DNA from: an uncultured Gammaproteobacteria bacterium
GTDB taxonomy: Bacteria; Pseudomonadota; Gammaproteobacteria; PS1; Pseudothioglobaceae
Length of the DNA stretch: 63,503 nt
NCBI GenBank assembly: GCA_902511025.1
Contig: CABXDP010000003.1
Location: 1 to 63,503 of the forward strand
Direction: 5' to 3'
Below are positions 40,491-53,751 of this stretch, in pieces. The notes beneath the pieces were generated by a model. That model was not told the origin of the DNA. It was given only the letters and a program-made list of their open reading frames with translations, and ran no database searches. The position numbers and the translations under genes were made by a program. How positions within the stretch are numbered: the stretch's first letter is position 1; each line of letters begins with the position of its first letter.

Positions 40491-42053
40491 GTGAGTCTTC
40501 AAGAAAAAATTAATGCAATATATTCTTTTAAAGATAGTTTATGTGAAAATCTAATTGGAATTGAAAAGGAAGGCCTTCGTGTTGCTCAAGATGGCAGTAT
40601 TGCTCAAACTCCACATCCAGATAGTTATGGTTCGGCTTTGACCCATCCAGAAATTACAACAGATTTCAGTGAAGCCTTGGTTGAAATTGTGACGCGCCCA
40701 ATCAAAGGGGCCACCAATGCTATTGATGAGTTATCTAAAATTAACCACTACATCAACCATCATCTAGCAAATAACGAGCGTTTTTGGCCAGCAAGTATGC
40801 CTTGCATCTTGAGAGGTAAAACTAATATTCCAATAGCTTATTATGGAGAGTCTAATCTTGGAAAAATGAAGACAGTGTATCGCCGAGGCCTTGCCAATAG
40901 ATATGGCAGCGTTATGCAAGCTATTGCTGGCATTCACTTTAATTATTCATTTTCATTAGAATTTTGGGATTCATATCAAAAAACTATAGTTTCAGAAAGC
41001 TCATTAGAGTCTAAAAGATTCATGAGTCATCACTATATGGCCTTAACACGAAATGTATTGAGATATGGCTGGCTGGTTACATATTTGTTTGGAGCTTCTG
41101 CTACAGTTTGCAAATCTTTTATGCAAGACTACCATGACCACAACTTAGAAGAGTTTGATGATAATACTCTTTATCTCCCCTATGCAACCTCCCTCAGAAT
41201 GGGTGATATTGGTTATCAGAACTCTCAGGAAGATAAAAAAGGCGTAAAGGCGAACTATAATAGCTTGCGTCATTACATATACAGTCTAAGAGCCGCAATG
41301 CAAAGCAATTGTGAAGATTGTGAAGCTATCGGTGTAAAACAAGATGGGGAGTATCTTCAGCTTAATACCAATATTCTTCAAATTGCAAATGAGTACTACT
41401 CTTCAGTAAGGCCTAAGCCAATAATAAATGGGAGTGATAGACCTCTTGGTGCGTTATTAAAAAAAGGAGTGGGCTATGTTGAATTAAGGTCGCTTGATGT
41501 TAATCCATTAATGAAAGACGGAATTGATGAAGAGCAAGTCCAGTTTCTTGAATCATTCATGTTGTTTTGTTTATTAGAGGATTCACCTGTAGTTTCTACT
41601 GCAGAGATAAATGAAATAGATATAAATGCTAACTTAGTAGCTCACAGGGGGAGAGAACCTGATCTCAAATTGAATCATCAGGGTGAAGAGTTATTATTAA
41701 AAAATTGGGGCCAGTCTATCCTGAGTAAGATTACGGATTGCTCAGCTCTTCTGAGTGAAACTCATGTTGAATCGGTGAAACAAATCTCCAATAGGATCAA
41801 TAATCCTGATTTGACCCCATCAGCTCAAATGCTCAATGAGATGAAGCATGAAGAAAAAGGATTTTTTGAATATACAGACCAGTTCAGTCGCAAATATCAA
41901 AAACTTTATAAAGATATGAAGATTGGCAATGGTTATTTTTCGGAGCTTGATAAACTGAGAGCTCTTTCACAGGAAAAACAACTAGAGATAGAGTCAGATG
42001 ACACTGTAAGTTTTGATCAATTCTTAGACGAATATTTTTCAAGTGACACCTAA
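40491..42053 (+). CDS. gshA: Glutamate-cysteine ligase; GTG start
   Basis: LIGIEKEGLRV, HPEITTDFSEALVEIVT, GVGYVELRSLDVNP. Confidence 0.95.
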   Translation: MSLQEKINAIYSFKDSLCENLIGIEKEGLRVAQDGSIAQTPHPDSYGSALTHPEITTDFSEALVEIVTRPIKGATNAIDELSKINHYINHHLANNERFWPASMPCILRGKTNIPIAYYGESNLGKMKTVYRRGLANRYGSVMQAIAGIHFNYSFSLEFWDSYQKTIVSESSLESKRFMSHHYMALTRNVLRYGWLVTYLFGASATVCKSFMQDYHDHNLEEFDDNTLYLPYATSLRMGDIGYQNSQEDKKGVKANYNSLRHYIYSLRAAMQSNCEDCEAIGVKQDGEYLQLNTNILQIANEYYSSVRPKPIINGSDRPLGALLKKGVGYVELRSLDVNPLMKDGIDEEQVQFLESFMLFCLLEDSPVVSTAEINEIDINANLVAHRGREPDLKLNHQGEELLLKNWGQSILSKITDCSALLSETHVESVKQISNRINNPDLTPSAQMLNEMKHEEKGFFEYTDQFSRKYQKLYKDMKIGNGYFSELDKLRALSQEKQLEIESDDTVSFDQFLDEYFSSDT

Positions 42054-43386
42054 AGTAGACACAATTTGTGCCATCGCCTCTGCAATAGGGCAGAGTGGTA
42101 TTGGCATCATAAGAGTTTCAGGACCTCTTGTTAAGTCAATTTTTAAACAGATTCTGCAGACAAATTTAAAGCCAAGATATGCCTACTACGGTCCATTCTA
42201 TGATTTTGAGGGTTCCGTTATTGACAAAGGGGTAGCGATCTTTTTTCCAGGTCCAAACTCCTATACAGGTGAGGATATTGTTGAGTTTCACGGCCATGGA
42301 GGCGCAAGTGTACTAAGAAAGCTGCTTGAAACAATTACAGACTCCAAGGTCCGACTAGCAGAGCCTGGAGAGTTTACTAAGCGAGCATTCTTGAATGGGA
42401 AGATGGATTTGATTCAGGCTGAAGCGGTTCAAGATTTAATTCAATCAAATTCAGAAGAGTCAGCACTGAGTGCAGTCAGATCCTTAACTGGCGAGTTTTC
42501 GACAAAAATAAATGAGCTACTGTCTGAATTAATATCCTTGAGGGTTTTTGTAGAGGCAACGATTGATTTTTCTGAAGAGGAAATTGATTTTTTAGAGTCA
42601 CATGAGGTATCAAGCAAACTTTATGCGCTTAAGAAGTCTCTCAACGATATTCTTAATACCGCTACCCAAGGCGCTATTCTTCGAGATGGTATATATGTAG
42701 CAATAGCTGGAAAACCGAATGCGGGAAAGTCAAGCCTCTTAAATTCTCTTACAAAGCAGTCCAGTGCCATAGTGACTGATATCGCTGGTACTACAAGAGA
42801 TGTTCTCAAGGAGACGATTCATATTGATGGGATGCCTGTTCACATAATAGATACTGCTGGACTTCACAATAGTAATGATGTTATAGAGCAAGAGGGAATC
42901 CGACGGGCAAATATGGAAATCAAGAATGCTGATATTATTTTGCTTGTTTATGACTCAAATGATTCTGTGTTCGATTTAACGATCTTGCCAGACTCTGTAA
43001 AAGATAAACCAAAAATATTAGTGAGAAATAAAATTGATCTTGTTGGTTTAAAGCCCAGTGTTCAGAAAGTTGACCATGTATTGGATATTGCAATCTCTGC
43101 TAAAAATGGAGAGGGGGTTGATTCACTTCAAGATGCACTCTCTGAGTTTGCAGGATTGAACGCAACTGCTGAGGGCGTATTTTTGGCCCGAAAAAGACAT
43201 ATCAATGCTATCGAGGAAACACTTGTATTCATAAGTAATGCAATTGATCAATTAAAACAAGGCTCTAGCGAATTAGTTGCAGAGGATTTGCGCCAAGCGG
43301 GTCTTCAGCTTAGCCAAATAACTGGTGAATTCTCATCAGACGATCTTTTGGGGGAAATCTTCTCTTCTTTTTGTATTGGTAAATAG
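42043..43386 (+). CDS. mnmE: tRNA uridine-5-carboxymethylaminomethyl modification GTPase MnmE; GTG start
   Basis: GKPNAGKSSLLN, DIAGTTRDV, DTAGLHN, C-terminal FCIGK. Confidence 0.96.
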   Translation: MTPKVDTICAIASAIGQSGIGIIRVSGPLVKSIFKQILQTNLKPRYAYYGPFYDFEGSVIDKGVAIFFPGPNSYTGEDIVEFHGHGGASVLRKLLETITDSKVRLAEPGEFTKRAFLNGKMDLIQAEAVQDLIQSNSEESALSAVRSLTGEFSTKINELLSELISLRVFVEATIDFSEEEIDFLESHEVSSKLYALKKSLNDILNTATQGAILRDGIYVAIAGKPNAGKSSLLNSLTKQSSAIVTDIAGTTRDVLKETIHIDGMPVHIIDTAGLHNSNDVIEQEGIRRANMEIKNADIILLVYDSNDSVFDLTILPDSVKDKPKILVRNKIDLVGLKPSVQKVDHVLDIAISAKNGEGVDSLQDALSEFAGLNATAEGVFLARKRHINAIEETLVFISNAIDQLKQGSSELVAEDLRQAGLQLSQITGEFSSDDLLGEIFSSFCIGK

Positions 43387-43537
43387 AGTACAATTAAGTT
43401 TTTCGAGAGAAAAAATCTGGAATTTTTATAGCTCTTCATTTCTCTCTATACTGTTGATTTAAATCACTATTTTGTTTGAGACCTGCATAAGTATTTATGT
43501 GCTTCAAACTTTATTTGACAAAAATTAGTAATATAGC

Positions 43538-43565
43538 TTGACGCTAGGATTTGAGCATGTATAAT
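43538..43565 (+). promoter_or_regulatory. Candidate rRNA operon promoter (TTGACG - 16 bp - TATAAT)
   Basis: TTGACG 43538-43543, TATAAT 43560-43565 upstream of boxA-like element and 16S. Confidence 0.65.
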
Positions 43566-43607
43566 TTCCCGCTTTCACCGCACAAATCAAAGCTTTTTTG
43601 AGCGGTA

Positions 43608-43622
43608 GTTCTTTAACAATTT
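43608..43622 (+). promoter_or_regulatory. boxA-like antitermination element in 16S leader
   Basis: GTTCTTTAACAATTT; near-identical element before 23S. Confidence 0.65.
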
Positions 43623-43645
43623 ATCAAGCAACTTGTGTGGGCACT
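43621..43645 (+). other. 5' arm of 16S precursor processing stem
   Basis: TTATCAAGCAACTTGTGTG..CACTC pairs with GAGTG..CACACAAGTTGTTTGATAA at 45302-45327. Confidence 0.75.
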
Positions 43646-43751
43646 CGTGCAAGAAATTGTGCAGTGCACATAAAAAACAAAAGCAGATAAGCTTTTTAAA
43701 AAATTGAACTATTGGTTATAAAATGCCAAGTGTTCTAAAAAGTCAAAGATT

Positions 43752-45291
<1,540 letters not shown>

Positions 45292-45301
45292 AGAAAAGCA
45301 T

Positions 45302-45327
45302 GAGTGTTCACACAAGTTGTTTGATAA
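45302..45327 (+). other. 3' arm of 16S precursor processing stem
   Basis: Complementary to 43621-43645. Confidence 0.75.
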
Positions 45328-45381
45328 TATAAAAGTAAGAGAAAAAGACCAATAACCCAAAGTCAAGTTATTTGATATTAA

Positions 45382-45458
<77 letters not shown>

Positions 45459-45482
45459 TTTTCTGGGTTATTAGTTTTAATT

Positions 45483-45558
45483 GGGGCTATAGCTCAGCTG
45501 GGAGAGCGCCTGGTTTGCATCCAGGAGGTCAGCAGTTCGATCCTGCTTAGCTCCACCA
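45483..45558 (+). tRNA. tRNA-Ala (TGC)
   Basis: Cloverleaf GGGGCTA...TAGCTCC-A-CCA, anticodon loop TTTGCAT. Confidence 0.97.
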
Positions 45559-45571
45559 TTTTTCTCAAGTG

Positions 45572-45613
45572 AAAACTTAAATAAGATTTAGTCCTAAGTT
45601 TTATTTAAGTTTT
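45572..45613 (+). other. Near-perfect ~20-bp stem-loop in 16S-23S spacer
   Basis: AAAACTTAAATAA (45572-45584) / TTATTTAAGTTTT (45601-45613) perfect, inner GATTTAG/CTAAGTT pairs with two G-U. Confidence 0.85.
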
Positions 45614-45644
45614 TATACCCTTTCCGGTTTTAACTGGATTGGGA

Positions 45645-45659
45645 GCTCTTTAACAATTT
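45645..45659 (+). promoter_or_regulatory. boxA-like antitermination element before 23S
   Basis: GCTCTTTAACAATTT. Confidence 0.7.
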
Positions 45660-45721
45660 GGATATGAAGTAAAGTTTGTTAAATACAATACAACGTAAGG
45701 TGTATTGCATTGACACAACAA
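45660..45721 (+). other. 5' arm of extended 23S precursor processing stem
   Basis: AAGTAAAGTTT, AAGGTGTATTGC and TTGACACAACAA pair with 48778-48817. Confidence 0.8.
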
Positions 45722-45862
45722 TTTCAAAAAATATGGATTCTCATTGATAGATTAATTTCTATCATTGATAAATAGAATTCACTGATTGTATCGAAAGATA
45801 TAACTAGTGACTTCACAAGGTGAAATACGAAACCATTTAACCCAGATACTTTGGGGTTATAT

Positions 45863-48752
<2,890 letters not shown>

Positions 48753-48777
48753 ATAACACCCAAGATATTTGGAGATG

Positions 48778-48817
48778 TTGTTGTGTCAACAGGCAATATG
48801 CCTTATAAACTTTACTT
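48778..48817 (+). other. 3' arm of extended 23S precursor processing stem
   Basis: TTGTTGTGTCAA / GCAATATGCCTT / AAACTTTACTT complementary to 45667-45721. Confidence 0.8.
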
Positions 48818-48897
48818 TATCCATTTTGTTATACCTCTGGTATAAAAACTTTTTAATTCATTTGAGTTAGGTTTCGACCTAATTCGAATAAGCAGTT

Positions 48898-49016
48898 TGC
48901 TTAGTGATAATAGCAAGTGTGACCCACCTGATCCCATCCCGAACTCAGAAGTGAAACCACTTAGCGCCGATGGTAGTGTGGGGTCTCCCCATGTGAGAGT
49001 AGGACATTGCTAGGCT
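48898..49016 (+). rRNA. rrf: 5S ribosomal RNA
   Basis: CCGAACTCAGAAGTGAAAC...TAGCGCCGATGGTAGTGTGGGGTCTCCCCATG; GCTTAGTGA/TTGCTAGGC terminal helix. Confidence 0.93.
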
Positions 49017-49022
49017 TTTATT

Positions 49023-49062
49023 CAAAATACCCCGACCTTTTCTAAGGTGGGGTATTTTTTTA
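49023..49062 (+). terminator. Rho-independent terminator of rRNA operon
   Basis: AAATACCCC(g)ACCTT-TTCT-AAGGTGGGGTATTTTTTT. Confidence 0.88.
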
Positions 49063-49120
49063 TCTAGACTAATTCAAGTAAAATCGAGCTTCTTAAATAG
49101 AGTTCAATCTCAAAGAATTT

Positions 49121-50071
49121 ATGATGAATAAACAAGAAGTGATAAGTGTTGTTGAAGGAATTATTGTTATTGATTCTGGATATTACAGTAAAGACTTTGC
49201 ATCAATATATCTTCTGAGACAGAACAACAAGGTTGCCATTATCGAAACAGGCACCAATTACAGTGTTCCTATTGTAGAAAACGTACTCATTAAGAATGGC
49301 CTAAGTCTTTTAGATGTGTCTTATGTAATTCCAACTCATGTCCATCTCGATCATGCTGGGGGAGCTGGGGAGCTCATGAGGCAATGTGTAAATGCAAGTT
49401 TAGTGGTTCACCCGAGAGGCGCACGTCATTTGATTGATCCAAGCAAACTCATTGCAGGAGCAATGGAAGTCTATGGCGAAGAGAAATTCAAGGAATATTA
49501 TGGTGAAATTATTCCAATAGATGCCAATAGAGTTACTGAGGCAGATGATAACTTTATTTTAGATTTTGATGGGAGAGAGCTTACATTTATTGATACTCCT
49601 GGACACGCGAGACATCATTTTTGCATCTGGGATAAGACAACGAAGACTATGTTTACTGGGGATACGTTTGGTATCTCATATCGTGACCTTGACCATCAAG
49701 ATGATGTCTATATCTTGCCAAGTACTAGTCCTGTCCAGTTTGATCCAGAAGCCCTCATTAAAAGTATCAATCGAATCATGGAATTTAAGCCAGAGCGGAT
49801 CTGCTTAACCCATTTTTCAGCCATTAAACCTACTAAGAAAGTTGTCAATAAATTAATAGAAAGTGTCCACTTTGTAAGCGATTTAGCAGTCAAGCATGCA
49901 GACAAAAATGATGCAGAATCAATCATTTATAATAATATGATGGATTATTTTCTTAAAGGACTGAATGAGATTGGTTTTCAAAATAATGATGTTGCAAAAG
50001 ACAGACTAAGTCTTGATGTTCAAATTAATACTCAAGGCCTAATTTACTGGCAGAAAAATAGACAAGGATAA
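49121..50071 (+). CDS. MBL-fold metallo-hydrolase
   Basis: THVHLDHAG, DTPGHARHH, FTGDTFG motifs. Confidence 0.92.
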   Translation: MMNKQEVISVVEGIIVIDSGYYSKDFASIYLLRQNNKVAIIETGTNYSVPIVENVLIKNGLSLLDVSYVIPTHVHLDHAGGAGELMRQCVNASLVVHPRGARHLIDPSKLIAGAMEVYGEEKFKEYYGEIIPIDANRVTEADDNFILDFDGRELTFIDTPGHARHHFCIWDKTTKTMFTGDTFGISYRDLDHQDDVYILPSTSPVQFDPEALIKSINRIMEFKPERICLTHFSAIKPTKKVVNKLIESVHFVSDLAVKHADKNDAESIIYNNMMDYFLKGLNEIGFQNNDVAKDRLSLDVQINTQGLIYWQKNRQG

Positions 50072-50135
50072 GACTTGAATCTAATCCTTTAATGAACAAA
50101 TAAGTATAATACTATTTGGCTTTCCAAACTCAATT

Positions 50136-52832
50136 ATGAAGAATCTTTTACTTTATCTAAATAAGTATTTTGCGAAAGTGCCATCGCAGCTTATTCCCTA
50201 TCGTAAAGCAGTTCTCTTAGTTGCTCTACTGTCAACTATTTTTATGAGTTATGGCGCTTCTCGTTTTGTGCTCGATACGTCTTTTGATGTATGGTTTAGT
50301 GAGTCCGACCCTGCAATCGAGGCTTTGGATGAGTTCCGCGATCAATTTGGAAGTGATGATGGCCTCTTCATCGTTTATGAGGCAAAAGATGGGGATGTGT
50401 TTTCAAATAAATCACTTACTTTAATCTCAGAAATTACAGAGACTCTAGATAATTATGAGCAAATCAGTGATGATATATGGCTTAACCAGTATGGCTTAAC
50501 TCCAGATATTGTTGAATCACTATCGCACATCAAGCGTGTTCAATCTTTATCAAACATTAGAATTCAGAAAAATGATGACGATGTTTTAAGTTCGCCCCGC
50601 TTAGTACCTAAAAATATTCCAAGTGATGTCAGTAAGCTAAATGCCATTAGTTCTGAGGCAGATGATCAGCCTTCTCTTGAGCTATTTATGTTTTCTAAGG
50701 ATCATCGCTATGGGGCAATCTCTATCAAAACGGATTTTGGAGCTATTCCAGTTGTTCAAGAGTCTGGCGATGACTCCTCTCTTTTTTCTGACGATGATTG
50801 GAGTGATGATTTTGATGCTAGCATGGATGATAGCGCTGTCATCCAAAAAATTGAATACCAGCCTGACGAGCCTGCCCTTTATATTCCATTTATGAAGGCT
50901 ATAACAGCGATCACAGAGCAGCCAGAGATGATTGGGCATTTCAACTTTTATCCAATTGGTAACTCTGCAATGATCTCTTTAGCTATGGACACTCTGATCC
51001 AGGCTGCATTCTTGTTGATAGGAATGGTAGTTATCATAAACCTTTTGCTTTGGACTTTGTTTCGCTCTGCCAGCGCGGTTGTTCTTCCTCAGCTTGCAAT
51101 AGGTCTGAGTATATTGTTTGTCATTGGTGGACTGAGTTGGTTGAACTTAGCATCAACAACTCTAATCGCTTTAACAGTAATGCTTGTTATTGCGGTAGGT
51201 GTTGCAGACTGTGTTCATGTTATGAGCTCCTATTTGTTTTTTAGGCGAGATGGGAAGGAGCACAATGAGGCACTCTCTAAAGCTTATGGTAAGACTGGGG
51301 TTCCAATACTCCTAACAACCATTACAACAATGGCAGGTATGTCATCACTAGCTGCAATAGGCATGCCGATGTTTGTACAGTTTGGCCTTTCTTCCGCGGC
51401 AGGGGTTTTCTTTGCCTTTCTATACACAATCTACTTACTACCCGTTTTGTTAAATTACTGGCATCCAATGCAGATTACAAAATCAAGCAATGAAGATATT
51501 TATAACAAAAAAGGAATTAGAGTTATAGTCCTATTGCTGAAATCAAAGATATTAAGTTTTTTATGTTTCTTTGCAAAACCCCTATTAAGTGCATCAAAAA
51601 AAGTTGGTTTGACCTGGTTAGTGAGTGCTGAATGGCTCCAGCCATTATTAGACAGAATCCCAGCTTTTGTAGAGAGTTTCCGATACTTAATCGCTATTGT
51701 CTTTTTTGGTGGATTTATAGTGTGTTTGTATGGCGCAACGCAAGTAAAAATAGACTCTAACCTAGTTGAACTTTATTCTGATGATGTTCCAATTGGTCAG
51801 GCATATGACATTGTTGATGATAATATGATGGGGACTGGAAACATGGTCATAGTTGTTGATACTGCTGTATCTGATGGAATCATGGATCCTGCTGTCTTAA
51901 GCTCAATGGACAGACTTCAGGCTAAAATCGAAGATAGTTATAGTGATTACATTATCCGTACAAATTCCCTAGCTGACCTCGTTAAAGATACTCATGCGAT
52001 TATGCAAAGTTCAGAGGAATTCAGAACTATTCCTGACAGTCAGATTGCAGTCTCCCAGCTCCTTTATCTCTTTAATAGTTCCAATCCAGAGGAGCGAAGA
52101 GCTTTGGTTAGTGATGATTTCAGTAAAAGTCATATTAGTGTTCAACTCAGGAATGCAGGGTCTGAAGAATACAAAGATTTTTTTGATGAGATTCAAAAAG
52201 ATATTAATTACGAGTTTAATAAACTTACAGAAATCTATCCAGAACTCAAGGTTCAAATTACTGGCTCATTCGCACTAATGATGAGGTTAGCAGATGATAT
52301 CAGCAAGAATCAATTTAAGAGTTTGGCGATAGCAGCAGTTGTCATCAGTCTTCTTATGATGCTGACTCTTGGTTCATTGCAGGCAGGTGTAATCTCGATT
52401 GTGCCAAATCTAATTCCTGCAACATTAGCGTTTGGACTGATGGGCCTTCTTGGAATTTCGCTGGATACAGATACGCTCATGATTGCGCCTTTAATTATTG
52501 GTATTGCGGTCGATGATACAATTCACTTTATTAGTCATTACAGAATGTCACTTGCTCAAAACCACAACATGAAAATCGCCCTGGTTGAAACCATAAAAGA
52601 GGTTGGACAGGCGGTTACGTTTACAACTCTCATATTGGGTTGCGGGTTTTTTATGTTAACCTTTAGTGACTATTTAGGATTAGCTAAAATAGGGGGCTTT
52701 GGCTCCTTAGCGATTTTTGTAGCGCTGCTATGCGACCTGTTGTTTTTCCCTGCATTGATAATGATATTTAAGCCAAAATTTGGCCAGAAAGATGTTGATG
52801 ATAATTTAAACTTTATAGAGGTTTCAAAATGA
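50136..52832 (+). CDS. MMPL/RND superfamily transporter
   Basis: Two repeats of large periplasmic domain plus TM bundle; GVADCVHVMSSYLFFRRDGKEHNEAL and GIAVDDTIHFISHYR. Confidence 0.92.
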   Translation: MKNLLLYLNKYFAKVPSQLIPYRKAVLLVALLSTIFMSYGASRFVLDTSFDVWFSESDPAIEALDEFRDQFGSDDGLFIVYEAKDGDVFSNKSLTLISEITETLDNYEQISDDIWLNQYGLTPDIVESLSHIKRVQSLSNIRIQKNDDDVLSSPRLVPKNIPSDVSKLNAISSEADDQPSLELFMFSKDHRYGAISIKTDFGAIPVVQESGDDSSLFSDDDWSDDFDASMDDSAVIQKIEYQPDEPALYIPFMKAITAITEQPEMIGHFNFYPIGNSAMISLAMDTLIQAAFLLIGMVVIINLLLWTLFRSASAVVLPQLAIGLSILFVIGGLSWLNLASTTLIALTVMLVIAVGVADCVHVMSSYLFFRRDGKEHNEALSKAYGKTGVPILLTTITTMAGMSSLAAIGMPMFVQFGLSSAAGVFFAFLYTIYLLPVLLNYWHPMQITKSSNEDIYNKKGIRVIVLLLKSKILSFLCFFAKPLLSASKKVGLTWLVSAEWLQPLLDRIPAFVESFRYLIAIVFFGGFIVCLYGATQVKIDSNLVELYSDDVPIGQAYDIVDDNMMGTGNMVIVVDTAVSDGIMDPAVLSSMDRLQAKIEDSYSDYIIRTNSLADLVKDTHAIMQSSEEFRTIPDSQIAVSQLLYLFNSSNPEERRALVSDDFSKSHISVQLRNAGSEEYKDFFDEIQKDINYEFNKLTEIYPELKVQITGSFALMMRLADDISKNQFKSLAIAAVVISLLMMLTLGSLQAGVISIVPNLIPATLAFGLMGLLGISLDTDTLMIAPLIIGIAVDDTIHFISHYRMSLAQNHNMKIALVETIKEVGQAVTFTTLILGCGFFMLTFSDYLGLAKIGGFGSLAIFVALLCDLLFFPALIMIFKPKFGQKDVDDNLNFIEVSK

Positions 52833-53743
52833 ATAAACCAGTAACAAATGATCTGAACTTAAAACTGCTCTTATTAACTTTCTGTTTTGCAATGTTTAGT
52901 CTAAATGCCGTCGCTGATACTGACCTAAGTGCCAGAGAAATTATGGAAAGAGTTGACGTAGAGTCTAGAAAATCAACAGACTCTGCGTTTACGAGAATGA
53001 AACTAACGACTTGCAAATATGGCAAAAAGGATGGCAAGATTAAGTGTGCTGAAAAGCCCCGGATTAAATTGGTCGAGAACGCACAAATTAATACCGGTCT
53101 AGATGATAAAGACACTAAGAGCGTTGCAATCATTCTTGAGCCAGCAAGTGAGAGGGGAATTGGAATGCTCTCTTATAGTTATGATGATAGTGATAGAGAT
53201 AATGAAACCTGGCTCTATTTGTCTGCCCTTGGAAAAGTGAAGAGAATCAGTGTCAGAAACAGTGACGATGAGGAGACTGAGTCTGCTAGTATTTTCGGTA
53301 CTGAAATGACAACCGAAGATCAGGAGTCTGGAAAGCTTGATGACTATACCTATGAACTATTGGAGCAGGGCAAGTTTAGGGGTCGTGATGTTGCGGTCGT
53401 TGAGTCGACACCAAAACCTCATCGACTCAGTAAAAGTAGTTATGGGAAAACCCAGAGCTGGGTAGATACCGAGAGATTTATTACCTTGAAGGTTCAAATG
53501 TTTGACAAGAACTCCAATCCTATCAAAAAGCTTGAGGTTGGTAAAGTTGAAAAAATTAATGATGTTTGGATGGGTAGAAGTCTAACATTTTTTAATACTG
53601 TCAGTAATAGGCTAACTAATATGAGGCTCGAAGCTATCAATTTTGGTGTGGATATCCAAGAGGATTTTTTAACTCAGAGAGCCCTTACTGACCAGGCCTT
53701 CAGAGAGAAGTATCTTAAAGATCTTCGCAAACAAGCTCAATAA
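52829..53743 (+). CDS. LolA-like outer-membrane lipoprotein-sorting protein
   Basis: Signal peptide; DNETWLYLSALGKVKRIS..., KTQSWVDTERFITLKVQMFDKN typical of this family. Confidence 0.85.
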   Translation: MNKPVTNDLNLKLLLLTFCFAMFSLNAVADTDLSAREIMERVDVESRKSTDSAFTRMKLTTCKYGKKDGKIKCAEKPRIKLVENAQINTGLDDKDTKSVAIILEPASERGIGMLSYSYDDSDRDNETWLYLSALGKVKRISVRNSDDEETESASIFGTEMTTEDQESGKLDDYTYELLEQGKFRGRDVAVVESTPKPHRLSKSSYGKTQSWVDTERFITLKVQMFDKNSNPIKKLEVGKVEKINDVWMGRSLTFFNTVSNRLTNMRLEAINFGVDIQEDFLTQRALTDQAFREKYLKDLRKQAQ

Positions 53744-53751
53744 ACAATAAG

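Noticed and set aside
52813-53133. 106-aa minus-strand ORF overlapping RND end and LolA-like start
   Set aside because: Opposite two well-supported coding genes; no promoter or family signal.
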